A stretch of DNA of 64,000 nucleotides from Cytophagales bacterium Alg240-R148 (GTDB lineage: Bacteria > Bacteroidota > Bacteroidia > Cytophagales > Cyclobacteriaceae), in the NCBI GenBank assembly GCA_900537185.1, contig LS999829.1, forward strand, positions 310,275 through 374,274. Reading direction: 5' to 3'. Made by a program: the position numbers and the translations under genes. Shown here one piece after another: positions 1 to 7,896 of the stretch. Position 1 is the stretch's first letter. Every line of letters starts with the position of its first letter. The notes beneath the pieces are model-generated. The model was not told the DNA's origin, made no database searches, and saw nothing but the letters and a program-made list of their open reading frames with translations.

Positions 1-2
1 TG

Positions 3-422
3 GCGGATGCCATGGGAGTCCAGATGTTGGTTGGAACAGATGTTACCGACACCTATGTGTTTCCTGGGTTTAGTTTGCACGACGAACTTGTAGCAATGCA
101 ACAAGCCGGTAGGAGCAACCTGTCGATCTTGCGATCGGCCACCATCGTAGCGGCCACTTTTAGTGGAAGAGAGAAAGACTATGGTAGTGTAGAAGTTGGG
201 AAAAAGGCGGATTTGTTATTGTTGGATGCCAACCCTTTGGACGACATAGCCCATTCCAAGTCCATCCATGCGGTGGTCTTAAACGGAGCGTTATACAACA
301 AAGAAGTTTTGGAGGAGATGCAGACTTCTACCGAAGCATTGGCTTCTACGTTGCATCTGAATGTGAAATTTGTAATTAGTTTGTTGTCGAGTCCGTTGAT
401 CAGAAATGAATTTGCAGATTAA
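3..422 (+). CDS. Amidohydrolase family protein, C-terminal part (cut by window edge)
   Basis: The reading frame is open from the window edge to TAA, so only about the last 139 residues are present. A 'VGTD' segment near the start fits the metal-binding Asp strand of the amidohydrolase barrel. The later 'GSVEVGKKADLLLLDANPL' is the typical closing beta-sandwich of imidazolonepropionase/prolidase-type amidohydrolases (G.i..Gk.ADlvlld.nPl). The substrate cannot be told. The tail after the family signature (about 40 residues) is longer than usual. It is followed by a bidirectional terminator and a convergent gene. The family call is firm; the specific function is unknown. Confidence 0.85.
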   Translation, partial: ADAMGVQMLVGTDVTDTYVFPGFSLHDELVAMQQAGRSNLSILRSATIVAATFSGREKDYGSVEVGKKADLLLLDANPLDDIAHSKSIHAVVLNGALYNKEVLEEMQTSTEALASTLHLNVKFVISLLSSPLIRNEFAD

Positions 423-547
423 GGATTGCTGGAAAATGACCCTTCACTTTCTGAAATCAGGATTGATCGAACCTTTAAACTCCTCTCGAAACGAATTGAT
501 TCTGTAAATTCTAATCGTTTTTCATTTACATTCACATTAAAAAATAA

Positions 548-578
548 AAAAAGGGAAGGAGACTCCTTCCCTTTTTTT
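548..578. terminator. Bidirectional rho-independent terminator
   Basis: AAGGGAAGGAG and CTCCTTCCCTT form an 11-bp perfect stem at about 551-572, flanked by an A-run on the left and a T-run on the right. It therefore works on both strands. It lies between the convergent amidohydrolase and DJ-1/PfpI genes and overlaps the TAA of the latter. Confidence 0.85.
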
Positions 579-1251
579 ATTTTGACAACAATTCCATCAT
601 TTTAACGGCTACAAGAGTGGCAGACGCTGGGTTCTGACCCGTTACAATATTTCCATCCACCACTACAAATGGTTCAAAAGGGTCGGCATGTGAAAATATT
701 GCACCTTGATCGATCAACTCTTTTTCGAGCATAAATGGGATGACTTCTCCAAGGGTGTGTTGCTCTAGCTTTTCTTCGGCTTGGGTAAAAGAATTGATTT
801 TTTTACCGGACAGAAAATTTTCACCATTGGTCAAAACAACATGGAGCAAAGCGGCAGGACCATGACAAACCGCACCAATTAACTTGTTATGCTCGTAAGT
901 AATTTTAATATATTTTTTGACCAATGGGTGGTCCACCATATCGGTCATAAGGCCTAATCCTCCAGGAAAGAAAATCCCATCGTAGGCAGTAATATCGACG
1001 GCACTTAATGCATGGCTACAATTTAGTCTTTTAAAACCTGTGCTTTCCATAAACATTTTGCTGGTTTTTTCTTTTGGATCATAGCCAACGTAAGGGGGTT
1101 TTCCTCCAGATATACTAGCAAAATCAACTGCAATTCCTTTGTTAATGAATGCGCAGTATGGATCTGCAATTTCTGAGAACTCATATCCCGCAGCATGTTG
1201 CCCGGTACCTGTTTTATTGCTGCTGGTTACTATAAATAATATATGTTTCAT
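577..1251 (-). CDS. DJ-1/PfpI family protein (type 1 glutamine amidotransferase-like)
   Basis: Length is 224 residues from the ATG at 1251. The frame stays open to an ATG at 1275, but the family's first beta strand (KHILFIVTS) begins right after the inner Met. The nucleophile elbow 'GAVCHGPAALL' puts the catalytic Cys at about 129 with His130. The 'YEFSE' segment supplies the conserved Glu, near residue 27. These mark the Hsp31/YDR533C-like branch, which includes glyoxalase III and deglycase-like chaperones. No signal peptide is seen, so it should be cytoplasmic. It is the last gene of a minus-strand group with a YdhR-like gene and a Crp-like regulator, but a terminator-like hairpin at 1276-1312 precedes it, so it may have its own promoter. 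Confidence 0.9.
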   Translation of the reverse strand: MKHILFIVTSSNKTGTGQHAAGYEFSEIADPYCAFINKGIAVDFASISGGKPPYVGYDPKEKTSKMFMESTGFKRLNCSHALSAVDITAYDGIFFPGGLGLMTDMVDHPLVKKYIKITYEHNKLIGAVCHGPAALLHVVLTNGENFLSGKKINSFTQAEEKLEQHTLGEVIPFMLEKELIDQGAIFSHADPFEPFVVVDGNIVTGQNPASATLVAVKMMELLSK

Positions 1252-1275
1252 TTTTGGATGTGATTTGGGTGGCAC

Positions 1276-1312
1276 AAAAAATAAGAACCCTACTTTTAAG
1301 GTGGAGTTCTTA
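1276..1312 (-). terminator. Rho-independent terminator of the YdhR-like gene
   Basis: Read on the minus strand, AAGAACTCCAC pairs with GTAGGGTTCTT (one G-U pair and one mismatch) and is followed by TATTTTTT. It lies just after the YdhR-like stop codon and before the DJ-1/PfpI start. Confidence 0.75.
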
Positions 1313-1329
1313 TCTTAACAGGAGGAGCA

Positions 1330-1647
1330 TTAGTAATGCGGTGATTTCATTCCCCTGCTTGCTTCTTCGGTAATACCGCCATCAAATATTTTAGTCATAA
1401 AACTAACCCCGAAATTTTTGGCTTCTTCAGGGAATAGGTTCCAAGCAAAGTCTTGTGCGTTTTCTAAATTGTCAAACTCGTAAAAACCTCCTACAGAATT
1501 GGAGTTTATACCACTCAGCCAAGTTTTACGGACCAACCCTTTGATTTGCAACAAGTTTGGGTTCATTTCTTTCCAAGGCACCTCGTTAAAAGGGAAGGAT
1601 GCTTGTAATTCTGTATACACAAAAACCTTTTTATTTAATTCACTCAT
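1330..1647 (-). CDS. YdhR-like putative monooxygenase (dimeric alpha+beta barrel)
   Basis: A 105-residue protein without a signal peptide. The pattern 'IKGLVRKTWLSGINSNSVGG' followed by 'FYEFDNLENAQDFA' resembles E. coli YdhR and related single-domain antibiotic-monooxygenase-fold proteins (KGLi.K.W..n...g..GGiYlFe....A..y). Catalysis by this family is poorly documented, so 'monooxygenase' describes the fold. It lies downstream of a Crp-like regulator, separated by about 140 nt, and may be regulated by it. Confidence 0.65.
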   Translation of the reverse strand: MSELNKKVFVYTELQASFPFNEVPWKEMNPNLLQIKGLVRKTWLSGINSNSVGGFYEFDNLENAQDFAWNLFPEEAKNFGVSFMTKIFDGGITEEASRGMKSPHY

Positions 1648-1788
1648 AATTGTATGTTTTCATTGTTGGGCTTTGTTGCCAAACAACCATACAAAATTGG
1701 GCCCTGCGGCAAAATTAAACATTGTCATAAGACAACGTTTAAAAGTAAATTTTTTATGCAACAAAATGTGGGCTGTTTTATTCGCCAA

Positions 1789-2358
1789 CTACAACTTGGC
1801 CCGCAACTTACTTAAGGTAGAGTTGGTCATGCCTAAATAGGAAGCAACCGCCTTGCTGGATACACGGGTCAATAGTTTGGGTTCGTGTTCCATGACCCAC
1901 TTGAGCTTGTCTATGCCTTCCATACCTAAAAAACTATAGATTCTCATTTGGGAATGGATAAAAGCAAACTCGATGAATTGGTGGTAGATATTAGCAAACA
2001 AGGGAATGGTATGCACAAGTTGATAAAAATCTTCTCTATGTATAGAAAGTAGTTCAGAGGGCTCTAAAGCAACTAGAGAATCCCTAGAAGGTTTTTGTAA
2101 AATAAAGCTGGTATTGGCCGATATTATGCTGTCCTCCAAAGCAAAATAGCCAGTTACTTCATTGCCCTTTGCATCAATTTCGAAGAGCCGCAAACACCCT
2201 TTTTTTATAAAATAAAAATGTTTGCAAACCTGGCCGATGGAACATAACATTTCATTTCTGGCTGCTTTTATAGGCCTGAAAGCAGTAAATATGGCTTGTA
2301 GTTCTTTGTCTCCTATTTTGCCATGGCTTTTTATATACTGTTCTAATTCTGGATACAC
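1789..2358 (-). CDS. Crp/Fnr family transcriptional regulator
   Basis: A 189-residue protein. The N-terminal cyclic-nucleotide-binding-like beta roll (about residues 20-125, with 'HFYFIKKGCLRLFEIDAKG') leads into a dimerisation helix. A C-terminal HTH follows at about 150-189 ('SSKAVASYLGMTNSTLSKLRAKL'). The pattern matches the Bacteroidota Crp-like group, which usually lacks the cAMP phosphate-binding motif, so the ligand is unknown. The C-terminus is short, ending right after the recognition helix. It probably regulates the YdhR-like and DJ-1/PfpI genes downstream; that is inferred from position only. Confidence 0.88.
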   Translation of the reverse strand: MYPELEQYIKSHGKIGDKELQAIFTAFRPIKAARNEMLCSIGQVCKHFYFIKKGCLRLFEIDAKGNEVTGYFALEDSIISANTSFILQKPSRDSLVALEPSELLSIHREDFYQLVHTIPLFANIYHQFIEFAFIHSQMRIYSFLGMEGIDKLKWVMEHEPKLLTRVSSKAVASYLGMTNSTLSKLRAKL

Positions 2359-2557
2359 TGGCTATTGGTTGTTTAGTAACTAGTTGGTAAATAAAATGTA
2401 TTGGCGCTTTGAAGATCGTCTTTAACCTTATTTTTTTATAATTCCGATACCATTATTTGGGATTGGAAGCCTAATGGAACCGAAAGATAACTTAAAGAGC
2501 TGACAGCTTCCTTAAAAGCACAACAGTTTGGATTGTGCAACAACAGTAAGGTTTTTT

Positions 2558-3490
2558 CTATTGTTCTGGTCTTAGTTTTTCTATCACCTTAGTGCTCACC
2601 CAATAAAAGTTGGACAACTCCCTTTCTTCGTTGTATCTGCCAAAAAACAAATACTTTCCATCCGGAGTAATGCTAGGGCATGTTTCAGAAAAATTAGAGT
2701 TTACCGCACTCCCAAGGTTAATTGCGTTCGACCAAGCACCTTTTTCATTCTTAAAATAGACATATATATCGCTCTTTCTTTCTTCATTTTCTTTGTTTCT
2801 GGCGTTCACCACTAAATAATCTTCCGATGGCGCAATAAATCCATGAAAACCGCCAGTTCCAAGTTCCTGTACTTCGGGGTATTTATCGTTTATTTTAGGC
2901 GCAAAATACATTTTCCTTTTGGATAGATTCGTATAAAAAAGGTCGCCGTTTTTCGCTTCGTTCGAATAAAAAACAAAATCGTCATTTATAGGGGAGTCCA
3001 GTTGTTTTGCCTCGCTCCAAGAATTCCCCACGCGGGTTACATACCAAGTTTTAACAGATTCCTTGTGCTCGGGCTTTGTAAAAGCATCGTGTGCAGCAAA
3101 ATGTAGGGTAGAGCCATCTGGGCTTATAAACGGATGCATTTCTCCTACTTTTACACCCTTTGTAAAATTGGCTTTTGCAGGCTGCGTCCATTTTTTTCCT
3201 TCGAGTTTTGTCCAAAATATACTTGGATCTTGGTCTTCAAAGTTGGCACTGAAATACAATTCTTTTAAATCAGGAGAAAACGAAATACCATGTTCATACC
3301 TGCCATTTATTGAAATTGTCCCAGGGGCAAAAAGTTCAGGAACGCTACCCGGTGGTTTTTGTCCAAAGTATAAATTTTCTACCGCCGGAATAGTACTTAC
3401 TTTGGTATTTGATTTTTCGGGGGAGCAAGCAGATAGGAACACAAATAATACTAGGGTCAGTGCGGAGCGTTTGACTATGTTGTTTTTCAC
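2558..3490 (-). CDS. PD40/WD40-like beta-propeller lipoprotein
   Basis: The frame is open to an ATG at 3592 (344 residues). I prefer the GTG at 3490 (310 residues) because it puts a normal lipoprotein signal at the N-terminus, 'TLVLFVFLSACS' with a lipobox Cys. The longer form would have an implausible 50-residue leader. The mature part has repeated TolB/PD40 blades ('ISFSPDLKELYFSA', 'HPFISPDGSTLHFAA', 'PSITPDGKYLFFGR'). It is likely anchored in the outer or inner membrane facing the periplasm. Such proteins often act in polysaccharide or peptidoglycan contexts, but nothing here fixes the role. Confidence 0.82.
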   Translation of the reverse strand: MKNNIVKRSALTLVLFVFLSACSPEKSNTKVSTIPAVENLYFGQKPPGSVPELFAPGTISINGRYEHGISFSPDLKELYFSANFEDQDPSIFWTKLEGKKWTQPAKANFTKGVKVGEMHPFISPDGSTLHFAAHDAFTKPEHKESVKTWYVTRVGNSWSEAKQLDSPINDDFVFYSNEAKNGDLFYTNLSKRKMYFAPKINDKYPEVQELGTGGFHGFIAPSEDYLVVNARNKENEERKSDIYVYFKNEKGAWSNAINLGSAVNSNFSETCPSITPDGKYLFFGRYNEERELSNFYWVSTKVIEKLRPEQ

Positions 3491-3669
3491 TTTTAGAATG
3501 GTTTTTATTTCTATTAACGACACATAAAAAAAAGTAGCTGATGTAAGAGCAAAAATATTTTCAAATAGGCATTTGGGAACTACATTTGTCATTTACCATC
3601 CAACGATGCGGACCGATGCAACCCATTGGAGCCTCAAGAGATATGGGTTTAAGGCAGCTGCTGTCCAAT

Positions 3670-4419
3670 TTAATTTTTAAAAATTGGCAATTGCGCATAC
3701 CTCGTCACTAGTTTTGTATTCTTGTTATAAAACAAACGAGATTCGGTAATCCAATGCTCTGCTCTTCTAACTTCGATGCCTTGGAATGGGTCAGGTTTAA
3801 TCTTACAATTATCTATACTAATACCCTGTGAAACCCCATTAATTAGCAATTCACATTTATCACCAGCAAGCTCCTGGATTACATCAAAACTAGTATGGAT
3901 GGTATAACCTAATTTATTTCCAGACTCTACTGTTTTTTTAACGCAAAACTTTTGACTAAATCCCATTACCAATACATCCGTAATTGCCTGCTTGCTAAGA
4001 TATCGGTTCAATTTTGTTTTGTGAAAGGAATCGGCATAGTCCTTCTTGATTCTAACCCAATTTGAAGCTCTATATTTTGTTAAATTTGGATCTGTTATTT
4101 TTTCATAACAACCCGCAGCAGCACTGTCCCATATGCTGCAGTCGTTAAATGTAATTTCAAAAACAGGGATATTTTGCTGATTGGCTTTTTGCAAAACTTC
4201 TCCCATATACAATAACTCTTGTTCTAAATCTATCCACCTACTGGAACCTTTGTCTTTATAAACCGAAGCATCGATAAGTAGGACTGCATATTTTTTTGCA
4301 ACAACTGATTTTTGAGAAACAGAAGTGTTTTGCGCAGTATTTGTTGTAGAGCAGGCCAATACCAAGCTTACTATAGTAAAAGTTGAAACGCATCTTTTGA
4401 AATAATGGTCAAAATTCAT
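3670..4419 (-). CDS. Isochorismatase-like cysteine hydrolase, lipoprotein
   Basis: A 249-residue protein with a lipoprotein signal (lipobox 'LVLACS', Cys23). The mature domain follows the isochorismatase/nicotinamidase fold: 'AVLLIDAS' gives the catalytic Asp (about 50), Lys at about 125-126 fits the second residue, and 'VMGFSQKFCVKKT' puts Cys159 at the nucleophile position. The canonical cis-peptide and metal-site segments are hard to recognise, so activity is uncertain. Most relatives are cytoplasmic, which makes an exported, lipid-anchored one unusual. It lies 79 nt downstream of the orphan lipoprotein gene at 4499-5197, same strand, and could belong to the same cassette-like run. Confidence 0.6.
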   Translation of the reverse strand: MNFDHYFKRCVSTFTIVSLVLACSTTNTAQNTSVSQKSVVAKKYAVLLIDASVYKDKGSSRWIDLEQELLYMGEVLQKANQQNIPVFEITFNDCSIWDSAAAGCYEKITDPNLTKYRASNWVRIKKDYADSFHKTKLNRYLSKQAITDVLVMGFSQKFCVKKTVESGNKLGYTIHTSFDVIQELAGDKCELLINGVSQGISIDNCKIKPDPFQGIEVRRAEHWITESRLFYNKNTKLVTRYAQLPIFKN

Positions 4420-4498
4420 TGCCTAATTAATTTAATGACGTTGGCGGTTTTGGTATGGCGGTAAGAATTAACAATGCTCCTTCCATCAAATTGCAATT

Positions 4499-5197
4499 TT
4501 ATTTTATCAATACCATTTTTTTGATCTCCCATGTAGGAAATTTTATTTTGATTTCAACCGAATCTTCATTAGTTAATTGGTTTTTGTTAACATCCACTAT
4601 GCCAACTCCATCCGCTTCGGCAAGTCTTTGGTTGTCGAAATAAAAGTCAACAATTTGGTCCATTTGATCCGACATGGCAGTTAGTATTACTTTACCTTTT
4701 ATTTTTTTACTTTGTGAGTTTTGGTAATTTTCTGGTATGTAAAATGCGTCAAGCTTATTGAAAGCAATATCCTTCGCTCCAATTCTTGCATTCAGATTTG
4801 TAAGAGATTGAAGTTCAAATAACAAAATCCTTTTTTTAATTTCCTGAATTTTTAATTGATGTAGTTTCGTTGAGTCTATAAATTGATCAAAAGAAGATTT
4901 CAGTTCTAGGTATTCAGGTAATCCTTCTTTTAGTGACAGAATCAATTCTTTTTTGTTTTGATCATAAATAGAATTAAGCACTACGTTGCACTTTTCAGTC
5001 AAAATTTTTGACTTAGCAAGTATAACAGAATCTGGCCCTCTGTTTCCCTTTGCTTCGACAGTTGTTTCTATTCTTAATAAAAAGGCCTCATTGTATTCCA
5101 TCAACCAGTTTATTGAAAATTCATTCTCTAATTCTTGAGGTTCCTGGGTACAGGAAAGAATGGCCGTAAAAAGAATTGTTATTAAAATGTATTTCAT
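4499..5197 (-). CDS. Orphan lipoprotein, possible cassette gene
   Basis: A 232-residue protein with a clear lipoprotein signal ('ILFTAILSC', Cys16). The mature part starts with helical, charged sequence (to about residue 120) and ends with beta-rich sequence. I do not recognise a family. A GTTAGTG heptamer lies 19 nt upstream of the start on the same strand, the same spacing as the GTTAGAT heptamer upstream of the neighbouring methyltransferase. That suggests it is a second cassette of the small left-hand integron-like locus (inference). AT content is high, as in other putative cassette genes here. Confidence 0.7.
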   Translation of the reverse strand: MKYILITILFTAILSCTQEPQELENEFSINWLMEYNEAFLLRIETTVEAKGNRGPDSVILAKSKILTEKCNVVLNSIYDQNKKELILSLKEGLPEYLELKSSFDQFIDSTKLHQLKIQEIKKRILLFELQSLTNLNARIGAKDIAFNKLDAFYIPENYQNSQSKKIKGKVILTAMSDQMDQIVDFYFDNQRLAEADGVGIVDVNKNQLTNEDSVEIKIKFPTWEIKKMVLIK

Positions 5198-5216
5198 ATT
5201 ATCATTTTTAAAGTTC

Positions 5217-5223
5217 CACTAAC
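5217..5223 (-). other. Core-like heptamer GTTAGTG upstream of the lipoprotein gene
   Basis: Minus-strand GTTAGTG, 19 nt before the ATG at 5197. It differs from the integron core GTTRRRY at the last two positions only. The 265-nt gap between the methyltransferase and lipoprotein genes holds no other gene. A folded attC stem is not obvious here, so this is weak evidence by itself. Confidence 0.35.
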
Positions 5224-5462
5224 ACACAGCTATAATAGGTGGGGATCTGCAAATAGTAACTTACCTACTCGTACATGGACACGCCTTGTTTTTTATTTAA
5301 TATTAGTAGAGGGCTTTTAGTCCGTTCTTATATTTCTTTAAAATTAAACCCTATGTATTCATAGGTTTTGTTAAGTCTATTTTATTGATTGTCTTCAGAA
5401 TATTCGGGTTTTGGTATAGTATATTACTCTGAACACTTATTAAAAAATGGACCCACTCATTT

Positions 5463-6161
5463 TTAACTATTTTTGGATGTGTTTTTGGTTTTTATTGCAA
5501 TCAAAGATTTTGTTAATCTAAAACTTTTCTCCCTGTAAATTGTTGCGTCAGGGAATAATTTCTGCATTTCATTATAACTTAACAAATTCCAATCAGGGGT
5601 TGTTTTTTTTGGCCAGAACTTGTTAAAAATACTGATGGTGGCGATTTGAATATTTCTTGGAATAAAAGCTATTAATCCAGGTAGCCATGTATGGCTTTCA
5701 ATAATAAAGTATTTGTTTGGGGTTTGAACAAAATAGGATTTGGCAATTCGACGAATTTCGTTGGAGAATTCGGCTTGTCTTTGCAGGCTTATTTTCTTGA
5801 ATTCTTCTGTGTTTTTAAATGTCCAAATATCTTTCTTAGGCAGTGTGACATGCTCAATTACAGAATTACAAAAAACAATATCAAACTCACTATCTCCAAA
5901 CGGGAGTTCATGGCTCTCTTTTAAGCAGGATGTTCTATACCCAAATTTTTCTTTGGCCTGTTTTAAACCCGATTCTGAGATATCAGAAATTGTTACATTT
6001 TTAATCTTTTCATTATCAATGATCTGATTAAAGTGCGATCCGTTTCCCCCTCCCAAATCGAGTAATTGATCCGTCTCATTTGGTTGAAGGATTTCATTAA
6101 AGAGCGTCCCTCTTTTTTTTCTTGCATTATTAGCGTATATCTTTTGTATTTTTTTCAGCAT
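5463..6161 (-). CDS. Class I SAM-dependent methyltransferase
   Basis: A 232-residue protein. Motif I is 'LLDLGGGNGSHF' (about 33-44), then 'VTISDISESGLKQAKEKFG' and 'FDIVFCNSVIEHV' (motif IV region), as in the Methyltransf_11 group. The C-terminal half ('SYFVQTPNKYFIIESHTWLP') resembles methyltransferases linked to glycan or lipid modification, but the substrate is unknown. No signal peptide. It starts 18 nt after a GTTAGAT core and 66 nt after the stop of an integrase stub, so it sits where the first cassette of an integron would be. Confidence 0.85.
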   Translation of the reverse strand: MLKKIQKIYANNARKKRGTLFNEILQPNETDQLLDLGGGNGSHFNQIIDNEKIKNVTISDISESGLKQAKEKFGYRTSCLKESHELPFGDSEFDIVFCNSVIEHVTLPKKDIWTFKNTEEFKKISLQRQAEFSNEIRRIAKSYFVQTPNKYFIIESHTWLPGLIAFIPRNIQIATISIFNKFWPKKTTPDWNLLSYNEMQKLFPDATIYREKSFRLTKSLIAIKTKNTSKNS

Positions 6162-6179
6162 AATTTATTGATAAATTAC

Positions 6180-6227
6180 ATCTAACAATTGGCTACAAAC
6201 TGCTGTGGCTCAATACCACTTATGTGT
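6180..6227 (-). other. attI-like site next to the left integrase stub
   Basis: Minus-strand sequence between the integrase-stub stop codon and the methyltransferase start. It contains GTTAGAT (6180-6186), a full match to the integron core GTTRRRY. The leading part resembles the region after the right-hand stub (59406-59440): a partial hairpin, AAACAC...GTGGTATT, then a GAGCC/TAGCC element. Identification as attI is an inference from position and motif. Confidence 0.45.
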
Positions 6228-6326
6228 TTACTTCTTTTCTAAATCTAACATTTGAATCGGACTTTTTATAGTTTTAATTGCATGGGTTGTTATGGGTGGA
6301 TGGATTTCTGTTGTTTTGTTGGATCC
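6228..6326 (-). pseudogene. Tyrosine-recombinase (IntI-like) C-terminal stub, left copy
   Basis: Read on the minus strand, the last ~30 codons give TEI-H-P-P-I and then 'IKTIKSPIQMLDLEKK' before TAA. The right-hand stub reads TEIYTHI and 'IKTIKSPIQLLDLKKK'. The 'SP..LL' ending resembles the 'RSPLDAL' tail of integron integrases. The tyrosine codon is changed to His here. Nothing upstream encodes the rest of the enzyme; the frame breaks into repeat B at about 6326. It is therefore a dead remnant. Confidence 0.65.
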
Positions 6327-6328
6327 TT

Positions 6329-6443
6329 TCCAATTTAATTAGCCCTCGGCCTACCCCGTGGCATCCTCCGCTCAAAAGCCAGCCCCGCCTGCAACACGGC
6401 CATCTTCCCTCAAGCCTCTAGAAATTGAAAACCAGCTCGCTAT
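6329..6443 (-). repeat. Repeat B, copy 1 (left block)
   Basis: A 115-bp unit almost identical to 6681-6795; I count three differences. A shortened form lies on the opposite strand at 59099-59178. Its inner edge abuts the left integrase stub, so it marks the point where the integrase gene was lost. Confidence 0.85.
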
Positions 6444-6494
6444 CTAATCCAATAATTGAAATAGAAACTTCATAGTTGAACAATGAACCATTAT

Positions 6495-6660
6495 CCGACC
6501 TCTTTTAAATGGCGTCAAGAAAATTAGCCAAAGTAATAACGTTCCAGAAATTCAGCTGTTTGAGCAGCGCTGGCCCAGCGCAAAGGACGAGTTCCTGGAT
6601 TTTCTCGCCTTTCGCATCCCACATGCTCGCCCAATTGGCACCGCCAATTGTCGTATTGAA
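6495..6660 (-). repeat. Repeat A, partial copy 3, with the CAATTGG inverted-repeat element
   Basis: 6495-6605 is a partial A unit (minus strand: CTGCTCAAACAGCTGAATTTC ... TTGACGCCATTTAAAAGAGGTCGG). It is joined to an element containing CAATTGG-CGGTG-CCAATTG (about 6610-6655) that also occurs upstream of the right integrase stub at 59214-59256. Open frames across it come from the repeat and are not genes. Confidence 0.75.
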
Positions 6661-6680
6661 AAACGAAACAAAAAAACATT

Positions 6681-6795
6681 TCCAATTTAATTAGCCCTCG
6701 GCCTACCCCATGGCATCCTCCGCTCAAAAGCCGGCCCCGCCTGCAACACGGCCATCTTCCCTCAAGCCTCTAGAAATTGAAAACCAGCCCGCTAT
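6681..6795 (-). repeat. Repeat B, copy 2 (left block)
   Basis: 115 bp, direct repeat of 6329-6443, with only a few substitutions. The short frame across it is repeat-derived. Confidence 0.85.
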
Positions 6796-6850
6796 TAAAA
6801 CATTGATTTTAAATGCATCGAATATAGACCGAAAGCAATGACCCCCGATA

Positions 6851-7080
6851 CCGACCTCTTTTAAATGGCGTTTAAAAAATAAGCCCAGGTTATAACGATC
6901 CCGAAATTCAGCTGTTTGAGCAGCGCTGGCCCTGTGCAAGAGGGCGAGTTCCTGAATTTCTAGAATGCACCGAGGCTGATTTTTAGCCATTTAAAAGCAG
7001 TCTTGAATTTTTGGATACTTTTTTTTCAAGGAAAAAGTATCAACCAGTCCCTGGGCCACCCCAGAAAAAAAGCAACCCCA
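6851..7080 (-). repeat. Repeat A, copy 2 (left block)
   Basis: A full A unit on the minus strand. It starts with CTGGGGTGGCCCAGGGACTGG, then an A/T-rich part with a short inverted repeat around the T-run, then GCCTCGGTGCAT, CTCGCCCT, GCTGCTCAAACAG and CTTATTTT, and ends ACGCCATTTAAAAGAGGTCGG. It is homologous to 7131-7365 and, on the other strand, to 58825-59044. Confidence 0.8.
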
Positions 7081-7130
7081 ATACTAACCAATCGAACCAA
7101 AAAAAACGAAACTAAAAACATTTAACCCTA

Positions 7131-7365
7131 TCTCGACCTCTCAATAAAAGCGTCAAGAAAATAAGCCTAAGATTTAACGTCCCTGAAATCTAAACTGTTT
7201 GAGCAGCGGTGGCCAAAGCGAAAGGGCGAGTTTTTAGATTTCCACTACGCACCGAGGCTGATTTTTAGCTTTTATTTAGCAGTCTTGAATTTTTTGTTAC
7301 TTTTCTTTTCAAGAAAAAAAGTAAGACCAGTCCCTGGGCCACCCCAGAACAAAAGCCACCCCAAA
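7131..7365 (-). repeat. Repeat A, copy 1 (left block), with A-rich flank to 7533
   Basis: A full A unit, more diverged than copy 2, in tandem with it. The rest of the gap to the gene at 7534 (7366-7533) is A-rich (many AAAAA runs) and holds no recognisable gene. The corresponding flank at the right block (58740-58825) is T-rich, its mirror image. Confidence 0.8.
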
Positions 7366-7533
7366 TAAAAGAAAACCCATTACTAAAAAATCGAACTAAA
7401 GAAACGAACCAAAAAAAACGAAACTATAAGCAACCAACCCAAAATAATAACAACATCAAAAAAAATAAAAACAAAAACATGTCCAAAACCCTACCCCCCA
7501 ATTGTCCTATAACCAAACCAAATATAAAAAAAC

Positions 7534-7878
7534 ATGAAAAAGTACCTACTTTTACTTAGAGACGACTTAGAAACCCTGCAAAAACTATCTCCAAAAGAAA
7601 TGGAAACCCTGATCCAAGAACACATGGCATGGTCCAAAGAACTGGCCGATAAAGGCAGCATGTTGGCTGGAGATGGCTTAGAAGAAAGCGGCGCTGTTAT
7701 TACCGGTAAAGAAGCCGTGGTAAAAGACGGGCCCTATATCGAAAGCAAAGAAATGATTGGGGGGTATTACCTTTTACAAGCCAAAGACATGGACGAAATG
7801 CTTGCCATAGCCAAGGCATGCCCGAGCCATCGCTGGGGAGGGTCTACCGAAGTGCGGCCCATTATGGATTATAACTAG
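7534..7878 (+). CDS. YCII/DGPF-domain protein, partner of ECF42 sigma factor
   Basis: A 114-residue protein. 'VVKDGPYIESKEMIGGYYLLQAKD' is the DGPF signature (DGPF/Y..tKE...Gy.ll...), and the start 'MKKYLLLLRDD' is the first strand of the YCII ferredoxin-like fold. The gene ends 18 nt before the sigma factor, so the two are probably cotranscribed. DGPF proteins are the standard genomic partners of group ECF42 sigma factors; their biochemical role is unclear. Upstream lies an A-rich stretch with no evident promoter match. Confidence 0.9.
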   Translation: MKKYLLLLRDDLETLQKLSPKEMETLIQEHMAWSKELADKGSMLAGDGLEESGAVITGKEAVVKDGPYIESKEMIGGYYLLQAKDMDEMLAIAKACPSHRWGGSTEVRPIMDYN

Positions 7879-7896
7879 TACCTACCATTGTTTTAA

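Noticed and set aside
3063-3527. Plus-strand 154-codon frame inside the PD40 gene
   Set aside because: Antisense shadow of a well-supported gene, with a Cys-rich composition unlike a real protein.
6509-6990. Open frames with AAQTAEF-type peptides as genes
   Set aside because: They are translations of repeat A and B and recur in several copies on both sides; no start or family signature supports coding.
6329-7365. CRISPR array
   Set aside because: The units are 115-230 bp with no short identical repeats, no uniform spacers and no cas genes.
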